Program-made: the position numbers and the translations under genes | Assembly: GCA_020626475.1 (NCBI GenBank) | Contig: JAHKZT010000019.1 | Span: forward strand, 1 to 10,950 | Source: a bacterium | Lineage (GTDB): Bacteria; Patescibacteriota; Saccharimonadia; Saccharimonadales; Saccharimonadaceae | Direction of reading: 5' to 3' | DNA: 10,950 nt | Shown here: in pieces, positions 1-4,846 of the stretch | Layout of the letters: every line of letters starts with the position of its first letter | Position numbering within the stretch: position 1 is the first letter of the stretch | The notes under the pieces: generated by a model | The model's input: only the letters and a program-made list of their open reading frames with translations | Database searches by the model: none | What the model was told of the DNA's origin: nothing

Positions 1-203
1 TCAAGAAAATCGCCTTCGCGCGCCCATGGCATCTCTTCGTCTTTGACGCCGCTAGGCATGCCATTGTAGCCGGTAGCGACAATTTTGTGATCATCGTTGA
101 CGATGCAGGCGCCAACTTGAGTATTAGGGTCTTTGCTGCGTTGCGCTGACAGCAGTGCGAGACCCATAAAATATTCATCCCACCTGATGTAATCTTCGCG
201 CAT
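1..203 (-). CDS. dCMP (deoxycytidylate) deaminase, N-terminal part
   Basis: The visible 67 codons read [20 protein letters not shown] at the N-terminus, then [15 protein letters not shown], then GYNGMPSG. This is the start of the zinc-dependent dCMP/cytidine deaminase family (ComEB type), which converts dCMP to dUMP in the cytoplasm for dTTP synthesis. The zinc-binding HAE and PCxxC motifs would lie beyond the left edge and cannot be checked. The ATG start is supported by an AGGGAG Shine-Dalgarno about 6 bases upstream and by an extended -10 promoter at 230-238. The gene appears to be monocistronic at this end. The family call is firm. Activity is not verifiable because the catalytic half is outside the window. 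Confidence 0.88.
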   Translation of the reverse strand, partial: MREDYIRWDEYFMGLALLSAQRSKDPNTQVGACIVNDDHKIVATGYNGMPSGVKDEEMPWAREGDFL

Positions 204-229
204 GTTAACACTCCCTATTTATTAGAGAT

Positions 230-238
230 AGTATAGCA
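230..238 (-). promoter_or_regulatory. Extended -10 promoter of the dCMP deaminase gene
   Basis: On the minus strand this reads TGCTATACT (TGn plus hexamer TATACT). The predicted transcript start is about 20 bases before the ATG. The -35 position falls inside the preceding terminator hairpin and has no consensus hexamer, so recognition would rest on the extended -10. The upstream gene's terminator U-run ends only a few bases away. Confidence 0.6.
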
Positions 239-240
239 TT

Positions 241-274
241 AAAAAGCCGCCTCCGGCTGGAAAATGGAGGCGGC
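241..274 (-). terminator. Rho-independent terminator after the 119-aa gene
   Basis: Perfect 9-bp arms GCCGCCTCC (246-254) and GGAGGCGGC (266-274) enclose an 11-base loop. On the minus strand the hairpin is followed by TTTTT (241-245). This fits termination of the minus-strand gene at 328-687 before the deaminase promoter. A smaller hairpin-like CCCC/GGGG element lies at about 290-302. Confidence 0.85.
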
Positions 275-327
275 GATAGTGAAAGGAGGACCCCTTGTGG
301 GGCCAGTATATGGGATAATGGATAGAG

Positions 328-687
328 CTAGAATTTTGCGTATAAGACGCCATCTTTGAGCCAGACTGAGGCGGGAGTATATGAATAATCTTCGCCATCG
401 GCGTCGCCTTCATCGTTATTAGCGGCGTGAGCTCTGAGAGCATCGTTATATGACTTAAGTCTGAAGTCGAGTTCATCCTGAATGTCAGTGCAAACTTTCT
501 TAATATCATCTTCGTCTTCTGGGAAGTCGAAGTTCAAATCTTTGAGCCTAAAGGTGTAGGCCTGCGCTTCGTCGTCAAAAGCGACGGAGCCGTTGTTGAC
601 TGAATCGAATATCTTTTCTTCGAGATCGCAGATGTTGCTTTCGTAATCTGTGTCATTGCCTGCTGGCTTTAGTAATATCTTGTCCAT
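328..687 (-). CDS. Small acidic protein of unknown function (119 aa)
   Basis: This gene is not recognised. The product is strongly acidic: Asp/Glu-rich patches lie at residues 56-63 (PEDEDD) and 92-101 (DEGDADGED). It has no membrane segment or signal peptide and only two cysteines, so it is probably a soluble cytoplasmic protein. It ends in a hydrophobic stretch, SVWLKDGVLYAKF. Reality of the gene is supported by an AAAGGAAGG Shine-Dalgarno about 10 bases before the ATG, a consensus promoter at 755-783 and a strong terminator at 241-274. It is a single-gene transcription unit, divergent from xth. The promoter is the best match to consensus in the window, which suggests high expression. No function is proposed. 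Confidence 0.82.
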   Translation of the reverse strand: MDKILLKPAGNDTDYESNICDLEEKIFDSVNNGSVAFDDEAQAYTFRLKDLNFDFPEDEDDIKKVCTDIQDELDFRLKSYNDALRAHAANNDEGDADGEDYSYTPASVWLKDGVLYAKF

Positions 688-705
688 AAGCTATTACCTT
701 CCTTT

Positions 706-754
706 CTAAGAATAAAAGATCTTGCCGCGGCCGTATGCGTGCGACGATTCTTAG
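706..754. repeat. 8-bp inverted repeat flanking the start of the 119-aa gene's leader
   Basis: CTAAGAAT (706-713) and ATTCTTAG (747-754) are perfect inverted copies 33 bases apart. The right arm directly abuts the -10 box of the minus-strand promoter and covers its predicted start site (about 748). The left arm sits just upstream of the Shine-Dalgarno. The transcript would contain only part of the right arm, so a DNA operator is more plausible than an RNA stem. Chance cannot be excluded. Confidence 0.35.
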
Positions 755-783
755 ATTATATAATATCTAATATAAAATGTCAA
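755..783 (-). promoter_or_regulatory. Consensus sigma70-type promoter of the 119-aa gene
   Basis: On the minus strand TTGACA (778-783) and TATAAT (755-760) are separated by exactly 17 bases, a perfect match to the housekeeping consensus. The predicted start is near 748, giving a leader of about 60 nt. The -10 region lies in an AT-rich near-palindrome with arms TTAGAT/ATCTAA. Confidence 0.85.
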
Positions 784-788
784 TAAAA

Positions 789-797
789 TGATAAAAT
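789..797 (+). promoter_or_regulatory. Extended -10 promoter of xth, predicted leaderless
   Basis: TGATAAAAT matches TGnTAnAAT. Placing the last T at -7 puts +1 on base 804, the A of the xth ATG. The 20 bases before that ATG are only A, T and one G, with no Shine-Dalgarno, which fits a leaderless mRNA. Confidence 0.55.
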
Positions 798-803
798 AAA
801 AAT

Positions 804-1595
804 ATGAAGATTTTTTCTTGGAATGTGAATGGTTTGCGGGCAGTTCTCGGCAAGGGTGCTTTGCAGGCGTTCATAGAGAAATATCAGCCAGATATATTGT
901 GCCTACAAGAGACAAAGGCTAAGCAGGGACAGGCAGAGGTGGACTTGCCGGAATATGAAGAGATTTGGAATTCGGCCGAGCGGGCGGGTTATTCTGGTAC
1001 GGCGATTTTTACAAAGCAGAAGCCGCTGAGTGTGCGCTATGGCTTTAATGATTCACAAAATGCCTTCGCAGGCTGGGAAGATGCTTTTGGGGATGCGCGC
1101 ACGGAAGGCCGTGTTTTGACGGCGGAATTTGAGGATTTCTATCTAATTGACGTGTATGTTCCAAACGAAAAAGACGATTTGGGGCGAATGACTTATCGTG
1201 AATCGGTTTGGGACAAAGCTTTGCTTGAGTATATGAAGCAGTTGGATGTCTTGAAACCTGTAATTGTTTGCGGTGATTTTAATGTGGCGCATGAAGAGAT
1301 TGATTTGGCGCGTCCGGCGCAGAATGAAGGGCATGCCGGCTTTACAAAGTCTGGCCGACAGGGAATGACGAACTTTTTGAGCAATGGCTTTATTGATACT
1401 TGGCGCGAGTTGCATCCTGATGAGCAAAAATATAGTTGGTGGTCGTATCGTGGCGGTGCAAGACAGCGCAATGTTGGTTGGAGGATCGATTATTTTCTAG
1501 CGAGCGATAGACTGCGTGGACAGATTAAAAATGCGGAAATTTGTAATGAAGTAATGGGCTCGGATCATTGCCCGATAATGCTGGAGTTAGCATGA
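804..1595 (+). CDS. xth: Exodeoxyribonuclease III / AP endonuclease
   Basis: The 263-aa product has the usual length and all motifs of the ExoIII/ExoA branch of the endonuclease/exonuclease/phosphatase family. These are WNVNGLRA (residues 6-13), LQETK with the metal ligand Glu36, DVYVPN with Tyr118, the catalytic GDFNVAH (157-163; Asp158, Asn160), WRIDYFLAS with Asp229, and GSDHCPI with the catalytic His255. It cleaves DNA 5' to abasic sites and removes 3' blocking groups in base excision repair. The start has no Shine-Dalgarno and is probably leaderless. Its TGA stop overlaps the start of the next gene (ATGA), so the two form an operon. Confidence 0.95.
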   Translation: MKIFSWNVNGLRAVLGKGALQAFIEKYQPDILCLQETKAKQGQAEVDLPEYEEIWNSAERAGYSGTAIFTKQKPLSVRYGFNDSQNAFAGWEDAFGDARTEGRVLTAEFEDFYLIDVYVPNEKDDLGRMTYRESVWDKALLEYMKQLDVLKPVIVCGDFNVAHEEIDLARPAQNEGHAGFTKSGRQGMTNFLSNGFIDTWRELHPDEQKYSWWSYRGGARQRNVGWRIDYFLASDRLRGQIKNAEICNEVMGSDHCPIMLELA

Positions 1596-2392
1596 GTGAG
1601 AACTTAGATTATTGGCACCGTCAGAGTACAAAAAAGTTATTCAGTGACATTGATATGATGGCGCCAGAGCAGAGGCGCTTTGCGGGGAAGTTGCTTATCA
1701 TAGGCGGCAATAAGGGAATGTTTTTTGCAGTAGCGAGTGCGCTAGAGGCGGCGAAGCGTTTTGGCGTTGGAGAGGTGCGTGCTTTGATGCCGGATGCGCT
1801 TAAAAATCAGGTGCCGAGCACGCCGGAGTTGTATTTTGCAGAGGCGGAGGCATCTGGGGCCTTTGGCAGGTTAGCTTTACAGGATATGCTTCGTCAGGCA
1901 GAGTGGGCTGATGCGGTGATTTTGATTGGCGATAGCGGCAAAAATGCGGAGACTTCGCTAGTATTTGCAGAGTTTATGAACAAGTGTCAAAAACCGGTGT
2001 TTATTACGCGCGATGCAGTGGAGACCGTGACACCGTCGGCGGCGGATTGGTCGATGCGCGAGTATGAAACGGGTTTATTGTTGACCTTGCCGCAACTCCA
2101 GAAATTACTTCGAACAATGTATTACCCAAAGGTAATTACGCTTTCGATGCCAACAAACCAATTAATTGAGACTCTGCACAAGTTCACCTTGAGCTATCCG
2201 GTGACAATTGCGACTTATCATAACGATCTGGTCGTAGTGGCGCAGAATGGCGAGGTAGTTACGCAGGCGATAAGCGAGACGAATTTGACTCCGATTTCTC
2301 TTTGGAGCGGAGCGCTATTGGTGCAGTCGGTGGTGGCGCGCCTATGGAATCCAGAAAAAGATTTCTATAAAGTTTTTTCGAGCTCACTTTGA
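1592..2392 (+). CDS. Degenerate NAD(P)HX dehydratase-like (NnrD/ribokinase-fold) protein
   Basis: This 266-aa protein resembles the ADP/ATP-dependent NAD(P)H-hydrate dehydratase (NnrD/YjeF C-terminal) family. It has an N-terminal GKLLIIGGNKGM glycine-rich segment (32-43), an alternating alpha/beta pattern, WADAVILIGDSG (105-116) where NnrD has its nucleotide-fold strand, and KPVFITRDA (134-142) where NnrD has the DADAL strand. The family's GTGD anion-hole and catalytic Asp motif near the C-terminus is replaced by LWSGAL (237-242), so dehydratase or kinase activity is doubtful. ATG at 1592 is preferred over the in-frame TTG at 1568, because it overlaps the xth stop as ATGA and has GGAG about 6 bases upstream, implying coupled translation. 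The family assignment is from pattern recognition and is moderately sure. The function is unknown. Confidence 0.72.
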   Translation: MSENLDYWHRQSTKKLFSDIDMMAPEQRRFAGKLLIIGGNKGMFFAVASALEAAKRFGVGEVRALMPDALKNQVPSTPELYFAEAEASGAFGRLALQDMLRQAEWADAVILIGDSGKNAETSLVFAEFMNKCQKPVFITRDAVETVTPSAADWSMREYETGLLLTLPQLQKLLRTMYYPKVITLSMPTNQLIETLHKFTLSYPVTIATYHNDLVVVAQNGEVVTQAISETNLTPISLWSGALLVQSVVARLWNPEKDFYKVFSSSL

Positions 2393-2402
2393 GAGGAGCA
2401 AG

Positions 2403-2431
2403 AAAAAAGGAGCCGTTAGTAGTACGGCCCC
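2403..2431 (-). terminator. Rho-independent terminator overlapping the stop codon
   Basis: On the minus strand the 8-bp arms GGGGCCGT (2424-2431) and ACGGCTCC (2409-2416), with one G-U pair, enclose a 7-base loop and are followed by TTTTTT (2403-2408). The TAA stop of the phosphatidyltransferase-like gene (2416-2418) lies in the loop and 3' arm. The plus direction has an A-C mismatch and no T-run, so it serves only the minus-strand gene. Confidence 0.82.
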
Positions 2432-3477
2432 TCAAAAGTAGAGTTTTCGATGTCTCTTGTGTCAGCGATAATGCTGATTGCGCTGCAGACGATAACAACA
2501 AGTGTACTGAGTGCGGTGTAGCCTGCCATCATGTTGTCGTTGGTATAAGCAGTGTATAAGCTAAGCATTATCCAACAGTAGACGATTATGCGTCTGATGA
2601 GATTAATATGGTAGCTGCGTAAGGAGACATAATTAAGGCGCCAGCGCCCAGCTATATGCCAAATAGCTACAATAATATCTCTGATGATTGCAATAGCCAC
2701 GAGTAGCGCGACTGCGGTCGAAGCCTTAAGATTGTTTAGGCGTAGATCGGTTTTTGACAGCGCGATTGTGACTGCGATCATGTGTCCGATAACGAAGAAT
2801 TTTTGTGAGAATACTTCGAGCCAGCCATAAAATCTAGTCATTCGCTGATGTTCACGCCAAATATATCCATTTACGGCATCCATGATTAGGATGCAGCATA
2901 AGGGGATAATGGCGCCGATATAGTAGCTGCAGGCTCCGAAACATCTGGTTGCGATAATATGGATATTGATCGCGATTAGAATGTTGCAGACGATTGCGCT
3001 GTGGCCTAAGTAGCCGATTCGATTATCGTTATCTGATAACCAGATTGGATTGCGCTTGTGTAGTACGAATGCCAGGGTACGCAGGGCTTCGTAGACTGAT
3101 ACGGCTAATACTATGTACCACGCAATGAACTGGATTACATCGAAGACGATGTGTCCTCTCGTGAAATGGCGCATAATTATTGAGACGAAGGCGACTGCGT
3201 AGGCAGCGGTTTTGATGGCGACTCCTATGCGATAACACAGGTCTTTTTGCGGGCACCACTGGTGTGCGTCGCGATGGAATGGTATTTGGAACCAGACGCC
3301 ACACAAGATAAAGCGGGCGAGATTTGAAATGCCGATAATCGCGAGCAGCCAGACTATTCCGGGCGGTTTAGCTAAAACGCCAAAGATGATTGCGCAGAAA
3401 TAACACAATGCATCGGCGATTTCGGTTACGCCCGAACGCTTAGCGATACTCCTTACGGAGTCTACAAAAAGTTTCAT
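2416..3477 (-). CDS. Catalytically degenerate CDP-alcohol phosphatidyltransferase paralogue
   Basis: This 353-aa polytopic membrane protein aligns nearly end to end with its upstream neighbour (352 aa). In the CDP-alcohol phosphotransferase signature the neighbour has four Asp at 200, 203, 221 and 225. This copy keeps Asp200 but has Asn203, Glu221 and Gln225, plus Trp207 for Ala and Tyr217 for Gly. The entry motif IPN...R is also gone. Loss of metal-binding and catalytic residues predicts a pseudoenzyme. The reading frame is intact and has its own promoter (3539-3567), AGGAG Shine-Dalgarno and terminator, so it is not a decaying pseudogene. The N-terminal half shares the motif PFHxxAHxxxPxKDxC (66-81) with the paralogue. 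ATG at 3477 was chosen for its Shine-Dalgarno. The frame is open further upstream without one. A partner or regulatory role is inferred. Confidence 0.85.
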   Translation of the reverse strand: MKLFVDSVRSIAKRSGVTEIADALCYFCAIIFGVLAKPPGIVWLLAIIGISNLARFILCGVWFQIPFHRDAHQWCPQKDLCYRIGVAIKTAAYAVAFVSIIMRHFTRGHIVFDVIQFIAWYIVLAVSVYEALRTLAFVLHKRNPIWLSDNDNRIGYLGHSAIVCNILIAINIHIIATRCFGACSYYIGAIIPLCCILIMDAVNGYIWREHQRMTRFYGWLEVFSQKFFVIGHMIAVTIALSKTDLRLNNLKASTAVALLVAIAIIRDIIVAIWHIAGRWRLNYVSLRSYHINLIRRIIVYCWIMLSLYTAYTNDNMMAGYTALSTLVVIVCSAISIIADTRDIENSTFEGPYY

Positions 3478-3538
3478 AAGACATACTTCTCCTTTCAAGG
3501 TACGATGGGACTTTGAGATAAAAGCTCCAATGCTGTAT

Positions 3539-3567
3539 ATTTTATCACAAAGTACGTAAAAAGTCAA
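3539..3567 (-). promoter_or_regulatory. Promoter of the degenerate phosphatidyltransferase paralogue
   Basis: On the minus strand TTGACT (3562-3567), a 17-base spacer ending in TGA, and TAAAAT (3539-3544) form a near-consensus promoter with an extended -10. The start is predicted near 3532, giving a leader of about 55 nt. The first leader bases (ACAGCATTGGAGCTTTTATC) resemble those of the paralogue's leader. Confidence 0.8.
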
Positions 3568-3584
3568 TAGAATAACAGGGGTAG

Positions 3585-3610
3585 AAAAAAGGCAATCCAG
3601 ATGGATTGCC
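3585..3610 (-). terminator. Rho-independent terminator of the intact phosphatidyltransferase gene
   Basis: GGCAATCC (3591-3598) and GGATTGCC (3603-3610) form a perfect 8-bp stem with a 4-base loop. On the minus strand it is followed by TTTTTT (3585-3590). It lies immediately after the TAA stop and just before the next gene's promoter, so the two paralogues are separate transcription units. Confidence 0.87.
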
Positions 3611-3611
3611 T

Positions 3612-4670
3612 TTAAGTTTTGAGCGCGGCCTGAAGCCTTTGATAATCAGCGTAGATGCTGATTACGCTAAAGAGTGCCGTGAATACAATCATGACGATAC
3701 TCAGTATAGTCATTTGCAACTTTACGGATGCATTCGGCACAGTTAATGAGAGTGTCATCGAAAGTAGCCAGGCGCAGATGCAGCCCATGCGGACCTTATC
3801 GACGAGGCTTGCTCCGATGCCTTCCGGAATCTTGCGACCCCTGAGAAAGAACCATGCGAAGAAAAGTATATCGCGCGCGACGGTGATTGTGATGAAAATT
3901 GAAGTAATAATCATCGTACGTCTACTTCCCGTAATAATGCTGCTTTGGTAGAGTAGCCAAATGAATGCGATTGCATTCGGGAGGAAGATGATTTTATCGC
4001 CGAGGGGGTCGAGGTACTTTCCGACTTTCGTTATGCTGTTGGTTGCGCGAGCAATAAACCCGTCGACAGCATCGGTTGCGATTGCGAGGATCATTATGAC
4101 GGTAGCGATTAAGTTGCTCTTGTTACCGAAGCATTGTGTCATATAGATATGAGGTATAATGATCGAGATTGCAATGCGAGTGATACTGATCCAGTTCGGT
4201 ATGCCGATATAGCCATTGGTGCCGCGGAGCCAATCTTCGCTATACTTGTGCATCGTAAGAAGCAAGCATCGGAAGGTCTCGACTACGGTCGTAATGACGA
4301 TTAGATACCAAAAGATGCAGCGTGCGCCGGCGAGTTTTTTCGTGAGGTCATCAAAGAAAAACTCTGGCAATTTGATGATTGCTAGGATGACAAGCGAAAT
4401 AAGTTTGATGCCAACTACGATTAGCGTGCAGTCATCCTTGTTGGGGTTGTGGCAGTGTGCCGTTTTGTGAAACGGGGCATGATACCAAGCTCCCCTGATA
4501 AAAAAGCGGAAGATATCTGCCGCGATGATTATCGCGATAAAATACCAAGCGCCTTTTGTTCCGACCATTGAGTAGAATACGATTGCGCTAACATCACAGA
4601 AGATATCGGCAAGATCTGACTCTTTGGTCCGCTTTAATGCGCTAAGCGCATAACGTCCAATTTGTTGCAT
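3612..4670 (-). CDS. CDP-alcohol phosphatidyltransferase (PgsA-like) with extra N-terminal membrane domain
   Basis: The 352-aa polytopic membrane protein carries the full family signature at residues 200-225: DAVDGFIAR, eight residues, G217, KYL, Asp221, PLG, Asp225. It is preceded by the typical entry segment IPNWISITRI (157-166). The family moves a phospho-alcohol from a CDP-lipid (usually CDP-diacylglycerol) to an alcohol at the inner membrane face. The DPLGDK string is closest to phosphatidylglycerophosphate synthase, but the acceptor cannot be read from sequence. PgsA is usually near 180-200 aa. Here about 150 extra N-terminal residues hold membrane segments (roughly 29-58, 83-101, 118-140) and a motif PFHxxAHxxxPxKDxC (66-81) shared with the downstream paralogue. 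ATG at 4670 has AGGAG 10 bases upstream. The in-frame GTG at 4679 sits too close to it. Confidence 0.88.
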   Translation of the reverse strand: MQQIGRYALSALKRTKESDLADIFCDVSAIVFYSMVGTKGAWYFIAIIIAADIFRFFIRGAWYHAPFHKTAHCHNPNKDDCTLIVVGIKLISLVILAIIKLPEFFFDDLTKKLAGARCIFWYLIVITTVVETFRCLLLTMHKYSEDWLRGTNGYIGIPNWISITRIAISIIIPHIYMTQCFGNKSNLIATVIMILAIATDAVDGFIARATNSITKVGKYLDPLGDKIIFLPNAIAFIWLLYQSSIITGSRRTMIITSIFITITVARDILFFAWFFLRGRKIPEGIGASLVDKVRMGCICAWLLSMTLSLTVPNASVKLQMTILSIVMIVFTALFSVISIYADYQRLQAALKT

Positions 4671-4772
4671 GTTTACCACGCTCCTTTTTAAAGTGCGATA
4701 AGGGAAAATCTGGATTGCCTTTCAGATAAAATCCCCACCTGTAGGTTACCAGGGCAACAAAAAGCGCCCATT
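4671..4772 (-). promoter_or_regulatory. Structured 5' leader of the phosphatidyltransferase mRNA
   Basis: The predicted transcript starts near 4772, giving a leader of about 100 nt. Three small stems can be drawn: GGGC/GCCC (4766-4769 with 4752-4755), CCUG/CAGG (4750-4753 with 4738-4741) and AUCUG/CAGAU (4723-4727 with 4708-4712). The first two share two bases and are mutually exclusive. A block TTTTATCTnAAAG recurs in the paralogue's leader. It matches no riboswitch class I recognise. Regulation is possible but unproven. Confidence 0.35.
4688..4771 (-). CDS. Possible 27-codon upstream ORF (leader peptide)
   Basis: An ATG falls one base after the predicted transcription start and opens a frame of 27 codons beginning MGAFCCPGNL. 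It ends in TAA at 4688-4690, directly before the AGGAG Shine-Dalgarno of the phosphatidyltransferase gene. It would be translated as a leaderless ORF, as proposed for xth and the sortase. The peptide resembles no known protein. At the corresponding place the paralogue's leader has ATT instead of ATG followed by the same Gly-Ala-Phe codons, so the open frame there has no start. Real translation is speculative. Confidence 0.3.
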   Translation of the reverse strand: MGAFCCPGNLQVGILSERQSRFSLIAL

Positions 4773-4778
4773 ACTGTT

Positions 4779-4807
4779 ATTTTAGCATAAAAAGTGTTTT
4801 TCGTCAA
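4779..4807 (-). promoter_or_regulatory. Promoter of the intact phosphatidyltransferase gene
   Basis: On the minus strand TTGACG (4802-4807), 17 bases ending in TGC, and TAAAAT (4779-4784) form a near-consensus promoter with an extended -10. The string TTTATGCTAAAAT matches the promoters near 9450-9480. Its -35 box lies next to the divergent asnB -10 box, so the two promoters crowd each other. Confidence 0.8.
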
Positions 4808-4811
4808 GATG

Positions 4812-4820
4812 TGGTAGAAT
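4812..4820 (+). promoter_or_regulatory. Extended -10 promoter of asnB
   Basis: TGGTAGAAT matches TGnTAnAAT. The start is predicted near 4827, leaving a 20-nt leader with GGAGG (4835-4839) seven bases before the ATG. No convincing -35 hexamer is present. The expected place overlaps the divergent promoter's -35 and spacer. Confidence 0.6.
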
Positions 4821-4846
4821 AGAGAAAAAGCTTTGGAGGATTTTTT

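Noticed and set aside
222..509. A minus-strand open frame of 95 codons overlapping the 119-aa gene.
   Set aside because: It runs through the terminator hairpin and has no start signal. The overlapping 119-aa frame has promoter, ribosome site and terminator.
3421..3484. Out-of-frame ATG at 3482-3484 before the degenerate paralogue, opening a 14-codon frame.
   Set aside because: It is only 4 bases from the Shine-Dalgarno and gives a short peptide with no counterpart in the paralogue's leader.
3612..4670. Internal duplication in the phosphatidyltransferase: residues around AADIFRFFIRG (50-60) look a little like the catalytic ATDAVDGFIAR (198-208).
   Set aside because: The Asp at 52 is not conserved in the paralogue and spacing to later acidic residues does not match, so the similarity is too weak.
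3591..4722. A 12-base direct repeat TGGATTGCCTTT shared by the phosphatidyltransferase leader (4711-4722) and its terminator (3602-3613), suggesting leader-terminator pairing.
   Set aside because: Several 12-base matches are expected by chance within 11 kb, and no conserved structure supports pairing.
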